64,000 nt of DNA, from the NCBI GenBank assembly GCA_018907035.1, contig JACCIC010000351.1:124001-188000 (forward strand). The letters are read 5' to 3'. The DNA is from Sycobia sp. Sy_11 (Eukaryota > Arthropoda > Insecta > Hymenoptera > Epichrysomallidae). The notes beneath the pieces are model-generated. The model saw nothing but the letters and a program-made list of their open reading frames with translations, did not search any database and had not been told where the DNA came from. This document shows, one piece after another, positions 55,695 to 64,000 of this stretch. Both the position numbers and the translations under genes were made by a program. Numbering within the stretch: position 1 is the stretch's first letter; each line of letters starts with the position of its first letter.

Positions 55695-57000
55695 TTATTG
55701 ATTTGGCTGAGAAATACTTCTGATTTCTTTAATTCTATTCGAGACAAAGACACTCCAGTTATTATTCCTCGTAATCCATGCGACTACTGTTGCTGAATCT
55801 GTCCAATAATAATTTCTCGCGTTTTTCAAATTTAGTGCTTTTGAAACTTGGCTCGTTAGCCGTACACCGATTGTTGCCCCTAACAATTCTAGTCGTGGAA
55901 TACTCGCTGACTTCGCGACACTAACCGTAGGTGCAATTCTAGTTTTTGCGATAACGAAACGAACTTGTATATTTAGCCCTTTATTTACCCTTATAAATAT
56001 TACGGCAGCATAAGCCAATTAGTAGCGTCAACAAATGTATGTATACTTACATCTGCGCTTTTGTCAATTGCTTCTATCATACACCACGAGATGTTAATTT
56101 GATCGATTTTTTCTAAGTCTTCCACCCAACTCATAAACCTAGCCTTTATATTTTCATTCACTTCTTCATCCCAATTTAACTTAGTTGCCCAGACCTCTTG
56201 AAATCAAATTTTTGGACTAAGCGTTATCGGGCAAACAAATCCAAGCGGATCAAAAACACGATGAGCGGCTGACAAGATATTTCTTTTGGTGATTTTTTCG
56301 AAATTTAATTCCTTTAAATTGGCCACATTAAGCGATAGGCTGTCCTGCCGTTTATCTCACAATAACCCAAGAACCCCAGTTATATTCTGAGTAGTATCGT
56401 CATCGGTATATTTCCAACCTCGTAAGTCAAAAAACTCCGTTTCCATCACTGTTTTTACATCGTGTATGAAAATATACAATTCTTTTACATCATTCACGCT
56501 AGTTACACAATTATCAACATAAAAACTCTTTTTTAATTTTGAAATATTATCATACTGTTTAAATTTTTCTGTACTATTACAGTGATTAATACACTCTCAG
56601 TGATTATCTAAATGTAGATTAATTGTCGCACCTCAAATAAACGGACTACAGCATATACCGAAGACTACTCTGCAATGTCGAAAAGCAATTATATTACCGT
56701 CCGCGTCAAACCATAAAAATCTCAAAAAATCACGTTCTGCCGGGTCAATACTAATTTGTAGGGACGCTTTTTTAACATCAGAAACGACGTCTATATTACC
56801 TTTTCTAAAACGCAATAAAATATCTAAAACTTCTTCAATGAGGTTCGGTCATGTTTCCAAACATCTGTTGAGAGAAGGGGAGCCCGCTGATTCATCAAAA
56901 ACGGGCCGCACACTGGTGTCGAATTTTCTTTGAAAACTGATCGATGTGGTAAATAAATTCCCCAATGAGTTTCTTCTTCCGCTGGGACGCGCTAGTTAAA
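55695..57000 (-). pseudogene. BEL/Pao reverse transcriptase and RNase H
   Basis: Minus strand from about 57000: EEETHWGIYLPHRSVFKENS, RFRKGNIDVVSDVKKASLQI, ERDFLRFLWFDADG, FRHCRVVFGICCSPF (56650), then KSFYVDNCVTSVNDV (56530; the Pao-type YVDN catalytic box) and [19 protein letters not shown] (56250). RNase H follows: SIPRLELLGATIGVRLTSQV and YYWTDSATVVAWITRNN (55900-55740). The order and wording are those of Pao-type pol. Several stops. Confidence 0.88.
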
Positions 57001-57348
57001 TAACTATATTTTCAGAACCCGAATTTATAGTCCGAAGTTTACGAACGAATACGCGAGAAACACAAAATATCGATAAAGGAAAGTAAAGCAATTGAACAAA
57101 AGGAGTTAATTGAAGTACTTTTTATTTACACGTCTTTACAGCTTCTGATCTCGACAGAGATTGTCGCATCGCTGATTCTTGATTTATTTATATACTTCAG
57201 TGTCTTTGTCTTTTCTTCTTCACTGATCATCCGTACGGGATGTTTAGTCTATTGTAGGTCCAGATAAACGATAGCCTACAGAGAACAATAGGAGCTGATA
57301 AAATGCCAGACAGATCGATGCGTTGGTGCATTCGTGTGATTCATATAA
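57000..57348 (-). repeat. 3' LTR of the Gypsy element (inferred)
   Basis: On the minus strand a polypurine tract GGCAGGGAGGGG (57360-57349) precedes TTATATGAATCACACG. Inside are a TATA-like AAGTATATAAATAAATC and an AATAAAA signal. BEL/Pao coding resumes directly after about 57000. The second LTR is missing, so exact ends cannot be confirmed. Confidence 0.55.
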
Positions 57349-57609
57349 CCCCTCCCTGCCGAAGTTCAAAGACATCCTCGTCGTTGATAGGCGCAGAATG
57401 CTGTTTTCTTTTATTTGTTGTGTTTATATGCCAAGTGTATCAAAATCATCAATAAGGCGAGTGATAATATTGAATAACTAGTTAAAATTTTTTGATAGGT
57501 TTGCGTTAACGTAGTTACATTTATCCGAAAGTGTAGATAAGGATAATTTGCAATAATTCTTCCTGTTCCTTGCTAGTAAGCATAGTGTGTTTTATTGATG
57601 TCGATTTCA

Positions 57610-58560
57610 TCACTTGTTACAAGAGTCGTGGCGATAATTATCAAGAGTGTCGTCTTCATCCTTCTGTAAAAGAAAGGAAGGTTTTCTTAATCTTTTAGCA
57701 CTCCGCAGGTCATAGCGGCGTAGTTGTCCGTGTCTATAACATTCTAGTGAAGGGCCTTTTTGTTTTTCTACAAGCAATTTTTGATAGCGAGGCGCGGTTT
57801 TATCGCGTTGCTGTTTATGTGTTTTAATATAAATTTCCTTACTTTCAAGCGCCTGATTTGTTCCATCAGGTAACTTATGTTGCCTTTTCTGTTTATCATA
57901 TAGCTTGTCATAAAAAGGTAAAATTTCGTTTTTTCGAATCTCATTGTATTTTTTAATTACGTCTGCTTCCGGTTCAATAATACGTTTATGTAATTCGTCA
58001 TACGGTCCATATAAAAGCGTAAACGGTGCGAATTTTGTGTAAGAGTGAATGCTTTGATTATATATAAGTATAGCCGAGATATAGCCGTGATTTTTCATAA
58101 TTTCGTTGGGATTTTGATTCACCAAAATGACTAATTTCTCTTTCAGAGTAGAATGTAGCCTTTCGATTGGACCATTCAATGTGTGTCTGTTGACGGTCGT
58201 TTGGTGGTATTCGATCTTATGAATTTTTCAAAATTCTCTAAATACTGCTGAGTTAAACTCACTTCCATTATCGGTACTAATTTTGTCGGGAAACCCATGG
58301 TGAGATGCGAAATGTCTTAGTTTATTTAATACTGTAATAGCATTTCCCTCGGATAAAAGATAGGCTTGAGCGTATTTCGAAAAGATGTCAATTATAGTCA
58401 GAAATTTTTCTTTATATGTATATTATATTTCTATATGTATATGTATATGTTAAAAATATCTATATGTATATGTTGAAGTGGTCTGTTATCAATAATGGGT
58501 CCGTAATTTTCAGTCTTACAGGGTCTTCTCTTATATTTGTGTTATAAACATACTGCGCAT
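57610..58560 (-). pseudogene. Gypsy integrase
   Basis: Minus strand: [14 protein letters not shown] (58400), [16 protein letters not shown] (58290-58250), then after stops a long open stretch from 58179: [40 protein letters not shown] (start of the C-terminal domain) and a basic end to 57610. The catalytic acids of the D,D35E core are visible in the first two blocks and in the GPIE motif. The middle carries nonsense changes. Confidence 0.85.
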
Positions 58561-58892
58561 TGATTAATATAATTCTGAATAATTCTCTCCTTATTTAATA
58601 TATAAAATTTCTTCTTAAAATGTGCTGTTGTTTCTTGTCTTCCATTGTGATTTTTATCATGGTATTCTTTGAGTTCCTTCATAAAATTATTTTGACTTAT
58701 TGAAGGTATATAAACGCTTGTTTTTATAAATTTCAGCCTTTCATTAAAATGTTCTTTTAATATCCTATAAATAACGATTTCTGATTCCTTATTTTCGAAA
58801 TAAATTCCGTATTGTTTCTCGGGTTTAACGTTTTCGTTTAGAAATTTTAGTCATTGCGCTTCTGCGTCCTTTTGATTAATTTTTACTATAAA

Positions 58893-59510
58893 TTATACTT
58901 TATGTTCATCTTTAATTTCTTTTATGTCATAGTTTTTACCATGCATCAATATTATACTGTAATTGAAAGCGTGAATATTTCTCTCGCTTATCGGTAGTGA
59001 AAAGACCGGATCTTCGTCTGCAGTATGCACTGTCACAGCTTCGTCATCAAGCTCTTCGATCGAGCGAAGTGCAATATCAGGTGCTTCTGATATCATTGAA
59101 AGTGAATTCTCACTGTCCTCTTGGGTGTTTAATTCAATTCTGCTTAATGCGTCAGCAACATTATTCTCCTTACCTTTTTTGTATTTTATTTCGAAATCGT
59201 ATTCCTCCAGTTTTATTTTCCATCGAATTAATCTCGCATTTGGTGTTTTTAGGGCACAGAGCCAGGTTAATGGTTTATAATCTGTTTCAATAATAAATTT
59301 TTTTCCTTAAACATATGGTCTAAGGTGTCGACATGCTTCTATGATTGCGAGTAAGTCTTTCTCAATCGTAGAACAATTTTGCTCCGCTGAATTCAGTGTT
59401 CTAGAGTAACATGAAATGAGGTGTTTGTCTTGCGAGAGCTCGGCTCCGATGCCTACGTTCGATGTATCTGAGGTAATCACGAATTGTTTAGAAAAATCCG
59501 AATATGCCAA
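58893..59510 (-). pseudogene. Gypsy RNase H and linker
   Basis: Minus strand: FSKQFVITSDTSNVGIGAEL, LISCYSRTLNSAEQNCSTIE, KDLLAIIEACRHLRPYV (59510-59307), a stop, then FIIETDYKPLTWLCALKTPN and NNVADALSRIE (near 59140), the usual RNase H end of Gypsy pol. The frame from 59096 to 58893 is the linker to integrase. The catalytic Asp of 'TSDTS' and the Glu/Asp of later motifs are kept; one stop separates the halves. Confidence 0.85.
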
Positions 59511-59554
59511 TGCGGAAGTGTTTGAAATTAATTCTTTTAACTTGTTAAATGATT

Positions 59555-60685
59555 CTACATACTCTTGATTTTCACAATTAATTTCTCAACCTTTTTAAGA
59601 ACTCTGGTGAGTGGTTTCGAAATTTTTGCATAATCTTTGATAAATTTTCGGTAATGACCGGTAAGTCCTATGAATGATTTTACTTCTTGTAGCGTTTTTG
59701 GGATAGGGTATTTGATTATAGATTTAATTTTTTCAGGGTTTGGTTTAATTCTTTCCCATGTTATGAAATGGCCTAAAAATGGGACTTCTTTCCTTAAGAA
59801 TTCGCATTTGTCAGGTTGAATTTTTCGTTCGCAATTTTTTAATTCGTCGAAAATCAGTTTTAAATGTTGTAGATGTTCTTGGAGAGATTTAGAAAATAAG
59901 ACAATGTCGTCCATATAAACGAAACAAAATTTGTGTAAATATTTCCTTAAAACTTTATCCATCATTCTTTGAAAAGTTTCAGGGGCGTTTTTTAAACGGA
60001 ACGGCATACGAACGCATTCGTAATGTCCATTTTCAACGGTAAAGGCTGTTTTTTCTATTGAATTATTATCAACCGATAGTTGATGGAAACATTGTGCCAA
60101 ATCTAATATAGAGAAATATGTACATTTGCCTAAATTCTCTAAAATTTCATCCATTCTAGGTAGAGGGTACTTGTCCTCAATGGTTTTATCGTTGAGTTTT
60201 CGATAATCTATCACCATCCTCCACTTCTTTTTTCCACTTGCATCTTGTTTTTTGGGAACGATCCAAACGGGCGAAGCGTACGGTGAATTACTTGGCCGTA
60301 TTATTTCGTCGTTTAATAACTTTCTTATTTTCTCCTGTATAACTTTGTTCAAATGATACGGATACCTGAAACTCTTGACATATATTTAGTGATAGTCTCC
60401 CGTTCTGATAGTGTAAGTCACTGCTGTGGTTGCGGATAGCTTATCTGATAGATTTTCGCTGTAGAAGCAATCTTTATACCTGTAGCATAGTCTGATAATT
60501 TTTTCCTTTTCTTCATTATTCATATGATCAGTCCTTATTTGCATTTTTATTTCTTGATGATGATTTAGGGTCGATTTTTTACATTTTTCTGGTAAGTTAT
60601 GTAAATAATTTATTTCGAACGTTGCTGTACTGAACATATGAGAACATATGAGTGAAACTTTGTTTACATATGAACAGTTTAACAA
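59555..60685 (-). pseudogene. Gypsy reverse transcriptase
   Basis: Minus strand. 60685-60386 holds the N-terminal region (QIRTDHMNNEEKEKIIRLCY). A stop or frame change lies near 60385, then a 265-codon open frame (60352-59555): IRKLLNDEIIRPSNSPYASP with VWIVPKK, KWRMVIDYRKLNDKT, YFSILDLAQCFHQL (first Asp), FCFVYMDDIVLFSKS (YMDD catalytic box near 59920) and FIGLTGHYRKFIKDYAKISK. The palm is intact, which is better preserved than its neighbours. Confidence 0.92.
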
Positions 60686-60719
60686 GTGTATAATAGAGAT
60701 AGAAGCAATTTTAAACTTG

Positions 60720-61146
60720 CGACTTTAACCCCTCTGTCCTCCGATCCTAACGATATTATTGCCCTGACTCCTGCCCACTTCCTTACTGGAGATAATCTGT
60801 CAGGTATACTTGAGTATAATTACGAAGAAGTGCCAATAAACAGACTTTCAGCATGACAACATATCCAAAAAATCAAGCAGCACTTCTGGCAACGATGGCA
60901 TAAGGAGTATCTTAATGAGCTCCAGACTCGCAGTAAATGGCATAAGAGAGATGGAAGCGAAATCAAAATTGGCAGACTAGTTACAGTTAAAGAAGACAAC
61001 CTCCCTCCTATGCAATGGAGACTAGGAAAAATTATGTCAGTATATCCAGGTGCAGATGGCATCATCCATGTAGTTACAGTAAAGACCCAAGATGGAGTGT
61101 ACACGTGCTGCGTAAAGCGACTTGCACCGTTACCAATTGAATTTAA
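60720..61146 (+). pseudogene. Opposing BEL/Pao pol C-terminus (integrase tail)
   Basis: Plus strand: LAPLTPLSSDP-like start, then DIIALTPAHFLTGDNLSGIL, KQHFWQRWHKEYLNELQTRS, KWHKRDGSEIKIGRLVTVKE, MQWRLGKIMSVYPGADG and YTCCVKRLAPLPIEFK with a stop at about 61150. This is the DUF5641-type end of Pao integrase from another family than the surrounding BEL/Pao element, and on the opposite strand. One TGA lies near 60855 where relatives have Trp. Its 5' side is cut at the Gypsy boundary. Confidence 0.85.
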
Positions 61147-61361
61147 ATAAAGATTTACTAATAAATTTTTAGTAAGAATACATTTCTAAAATCAATTGTA
61201 AGACATAATCCTTAATATCAGTAATATAAATTGTACTCGATACCTGAAATGTAATGAAGCTAAACCTATGTAAAATAAAAAATTCTGAATGTAATATAGT
61301 TATATAAAATCAAGGTATATAATTAAAAATTGAACGCAACTCGTTCAAGGCGGGGAGAATC

Positions 61362-61640
61362 TTTGGAAAATACAATAAAGTTATATTATCGTATTTTATT
61401 TTAATCTGTTAATGTACAAATCAGGACAAGAGTTGGGAATACATGTAATATAATGAATATATATGTAGCACGCCGAATATAGTAAATCGGGTATAATTAA
61501 AAACATATTAGATATACATGTCGCTATCTGTATGGATTACCGTAAGTGACGGTGCGGCGCCGGCGCGTCACCCGTCGCGTTGTATACCCTATACCATCCC
61601 TACGGTATTGTCCCTATTTACCGTTACAATGAAATCCGAG
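61362..61640 (+). repeat. LTR of the opposing BEL/Pao element (extent uncertain)
   Basis: A polypurine tract GGCGGGGAGA at about 61350 precedes TCTTTGGAAAATACAATAAAG, which would be an LTR start with a changed second base. A GC-rich block with GGCGCCGGCGCG at 61557 and a TTACCGTTACA string at 61623-61634 could mark its end. Sequence to about 61880 is unassigned and might still be LTR. Confidence 0.45.
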
Positions 61641-61879
61641 GTATAATGTAATCTTCACTGTCGAAGCCACATCAGATTCTTTTGAGTGTTTGATCAAACA
61701 ACACATCTAGCCTCAATATTTGTGCCGCTGTAAACATATCTTGTATATAGTGTATCTTCACGTTTTGAATATATTGTTATTAATTTATATATTCTTGTGT
61801 TTTTACTTATTTGTAAAACTGAATTATCCCATCGTACGTAACCTATATTGCGATCGGAGTGAGCATTCAGAAACGTATT

Positions 61880-62723
61880 AGTTCAAGTCTATAACTTGCT
61901 CACATGAAACAACATTGCTTTATTGTCTTTAAGTACTAAATCACTGTTCTTAAATGCCTTTTCTATTTTCATATCGTGCTCTTTTTTAGTATAGAAATCT
62001 CTTGGATCCTGAATCCCCAAAATGTCTAAAGACCACAAATCTTTGAAATCTGTATTTTCTACATACATGGAGTTTCGCAGAGACGGCTAAATTCGCTCTT
62101 CCATTTATTACTGCCTGGCCCATTAAATTCCAACCAAAGAAAGTTTCCATCGCTATTAAGCCGCTTTCTGACACATGCATACGCCCCATAAGTAATTATC
62201 CGACCAAAACCGCCCGTATGAGAATTGACACGGTTTTGTCTTTTCCGCATACATCTGTCAATTTTATATCGTTATTTTGTAGCTCTCGGAGCTAGTCACC
62301 GTACGTTATAACAGGCAAGACTGAGCAGATAATATTTTCATCTAATACTTGAAAATTGCACCAATAATGTCCATCTAAATTGCCAACTTCGATTAAAGAT
62401 TTATTATGAGAAGTGACAGCCGATTTCTTACGACCGAACAGTAAATTTATCATCACCGGTGTTCCTAACAATTGATAGTCTAATTTCCGAGCAACTTCTT
62501 TAAACATATAAGAATTCTGCGACTCAGTATTAATAACTGCGCGCACAAATAACTTATTCTTATTATTACACACTTTTACTTTCAAGGTTGGCATGGACGT
62601 TGTGGAAATCTCGGACGACAATGCCAAAATACATTCTTCTTTTATATTAATTGTACTTGTCGAATTTATCGGCTTATCTTTCTGCATATTCACGCAATTT
62701 TCATGAAAGCACATAATATCCAC
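61880..62723 (-). pseudogene. BEL/Pao aspartic protease and linker to reverse transcriptase
   Basis: Minus strand. 62723-62292: TSMPTLKVKVCNNKNKLFVR, then AVINTESQNSYMFKEVARKL, where the canonical catalytic DTGSQ reads NTESQ, so the active site is lost. HYWCNFQVLDENIICSVLP follows. After a break, ESGLIAMETFFGWNLMGQ (62160) and, in another frame, DFKDLWSLDILGIQDPRDFY (62035) are the Pao 'SGL.A.ETLLGW.L.G ... LW.LD.LGI.DP' linker. This is the 5' half of the element whose RT resumes at 57000. Confidence 0.82.
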
Positions 62724-62756
62724 ATGCCCTCATCTATTCACATCTCCCTATCCACA

Positions 62757-63235
62757 TGATCATAATTTGTTAACTTGATTAATCGATGTAATGAGCACAC
62801 TCTATCGCTCACAAAAGCATTCAAATATTTAGTTTCTTTAACGAATACGGCTTTTACAATATGCAAAGTATTATTAAGACGTACGAATATATTGTTAACT
62901 TGACTAACCATTACAAGGAAGACACTACTTCTGTCTTACAAGGTATCAAATATTAAGTGGATTTTATAAAATATTTACTTACGAGTATTAAATATTACTA
63001 TAAATAAAATTAATAGTTTGTAAATTTAATTATCAGAATGAATGAGAATAATATTTCTTTATCAAAATGAGTAAAGTGAATTGATTTCATACAATCATTT
63101 GCTTCAATCATAAAATCGATCAGCAACTCTTGATGAAATTTTATAAACTTGAATAATGGTTAGAAGAAAAATACTAAATCTTAAGTGAATAGAACCAAAT
63201 ATTCAGTTGTTTTAAAAAAGTTTTTTTATAATAAT
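62757..63235. repeat. Tandem repeat, ~494-bp unit, right part
   Basis: Same unit as 52620-53705: ATCGATGTAATGAGCACACTCTATCGCTCACAAAAGCATT with AAATATTTAGTTTCTTT and GTTAACTTGACTAACCATT. Its start aligns with position 53278 of the left part, consistent with one array split by insertion. Confidence 0.8.
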
Positions 63236-63736
63236 AGATAGGCTATGGGCATTCTAGCACATGGGCATTCTGGCACACTCTCCACCCCTAAAAAATCTGT
63301 GATTTGGCCCTGTGGGCATTCAAGTACACCTACCCCCTTGAAAACTGTGCTGAGGCCCCCTGCATATTGTAATATATATAGAATGAGCTCGCCTCCCGAA
63401 ACGATGCCCCTCTCGCTAGATTATATTAGATATTAGATAATGAGACAGAGACATGGGGAACGACTGGTTTCATCATTCTTCATACAGTAAAATTTAATAT
63501 ACGTGTGAGAAAAGGCGAACACCGTTGATGGTAGAGGAGGGCAGAGCATGACATACTTTACACGCGAGTATACTTTGGGTTCTCTACTAGAGGGGGGGTC
63601 ATGTCACACTTGACAGCTGAGTAGACTTTAGGTGTAGTAGAATACCTTTCTGTGCCGTGATCCCTATACCAAAGTCAACTACTTTTTTTATTTTTTTATT
63701 TTTTTTTTCATTTTTCTTCTTTGAATTATGCAATAT
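63236..63736. other. Unassigned stretch
   Basis: Contains a short direct repeat of 'ATGGGCATTCT(A/G)GCACA' at 63246-63275 and mixed-composition DNA; no gene recognised. The last ~50 bp are T-rich and may be 3' to the capsid gene at 63737. Confidence 0.4.
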
Positions 63737-64000
63737 TTAAATAACCTTTCTTACATCTCCACTGATGGGATTATACTGAACTATGCGATCGTCCCAGATC
63801 AAGCAATAAGCTGTAGTATTGGCTGGAAAATTCTCTTTAGCCTCAAATTCTAAACGTACATCTACAGGAGCGCTCTTCCTCGGGAAGAACTCTACAGGAG
63901 ATTCATTTTTCGTGAGGAATCAATCACTATGAGAGGTTCATTATCGAGAAACTGTTTCTTTGAAAGCAGTGGTTGAGGATCCCTTGTATAGTATGTTTTT
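63737..64000 (-). pseudogene. Second Polinton copy: major capsid C-terminus (runs off the window)
   Basis: Minus strand: KTYYTRDPQPLLSKKQF, EPLIVIDSSRK, a TAG and frameshift near 63885, then APVDVRLEFEAKENFPANTT, AYCLIWDDRIVQYNPISGD and a stop at 63737-63739. It matches the capsid end at 33170-33420 block for block, and extends beyond the window. It is another Polinton or a large duplicate of the first. Confidence 0.82.

Larger units (their letters stand above)
57349..60700 (-). mobile_element. Gypsy (Ty3-type) retrotransposon, 5' truncated, inserted in BEL/Pao
   Basis: Minus-strand pol in the order reverse transcriptase, RNase H, integrase, which is diagnostic of Ty3/Gypsy, followed by a polypurine tract and LTR. 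Gag, protease and the 5' LTR are absent; the 5' side abuts an opposing BEL/Pao tail at about 60700. No env-like gene is seen between integrase and LTR. Confidence 0.85.
53706..62757 (-). mobile_element. BEL/Pao retrotransposon, split by a Gypsy element and an opposing BEL/Pao tail
   Basis: Minus strand, with the protease at 62.7-62.3 kb, protease-RT linker at 62.2-61.9 kb, RT from 57.0 kb, RNase H at 56.0-55.7 kb and integrase at 55.0-54.0 kb. Foreign DNA occupies about 57.0-61.88 kb. It sits within the 494-bp repeat array, which resumes at 62757. Gag and the 5' LTR are missing. A 3' LTR probably occupies part of 53706-53880. Confidence 0.8.

Noticed and set aside
1..64000. tRNA or rRNA genes, telomeric TTAGG arrays
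   Set aside because: Looked for by eye and not seen; a covariance-model scan would be needed to exclude tRNAs firmly.

Overview
This is eukaryotic nuclear DNA, almost certainly from an insect and plausibly an ant or another hymenopteran. It is strongly AT-rich, carries long AT microsatellites, and is packed with arthropod transposon families: mariner, BEL/Pao, Gypsy, Helitron, P/THAP, a Mutator-like element, a Penelope-like element, a LOA/R1-type LINE and a Polinton/Maverick. The lineage is inferred from this element content only. I see no complete host gene and no bacterial-type operon. Nearly every recognisable coding stretch is a decayed mobile element.

Layout. 1-5.5 kb: AT-rich DNA with a relic Mutator-like terminal repeat, one GC-rich island with a CT microsatellite, and a BEL/Pao RNase H remnant. 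5.5-10.1 kb: an AT-rich degenerate repeat array split by a Penelope-like cluster (two GIY-YIG endonuclease fragments, a 635-bp inverted repeat and a hammerhead-ribozyme-like core) and by a decayed mariner. 10.1-15.6 kb: a BEL/Pao relic interrupted by a Mutator-like element with about 395-bp terminal inverted repeats, which itself contains two tail-to-tail mariners. 16.4-17.7 kb: a nearly intact Mos1-like mariner. 19.0-23.4 kb: a decayed Helitron (Rep plus Pif1-type helicase). 25.5-29.6 kb: a P-element/THAP9-like transposase interrupted by another mariner. 29.6-33.1 kb: minisatellites and a 1.12-kb LTR with a primer-binding site. 33.1-47.1 kb: a degenerate Polinton carrying capsid, protease, phospholipase-like, packaging ATPase, integrase and DNA polymerase B genes. 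It is interrupted by a mariner that was in turn hit by a 3.9-kb LINE. 47.3-52.6 kb: a candidate small spliced gene, a GC-rich island, AT microsatellites and one host-like terminal exon. 52.6-63.2 kb: a roughly 494-bp tandem repeat split by a BEL/Pao element, which in turn holds a Gypsy element and an opposing BEL/Pao tail. The right edge enters a second Polinton copy (major capsid C-terminus).

How the parts relate: the window is a stratified TE graveyard in which relative ages can be read from the nesting. BEL/Pao is older than the Mutator-like element, which is older than its mariners. P element is older than its mariner. Polinton is older than its mariner, which is older than the LINE. The repeat array is older than BEL/Pao, which is older than Gypsy. 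The youngest-looking copy is the mariner at 16.4 kb, which is full length with no frameshift and only two nonsense codons. The least-described signals are the Penelope-associated inverted repeat with a hammerhead-like core, the tandem phospholipase-like genes in the Polinton, and a small two-exon ORF beside the polymerase.
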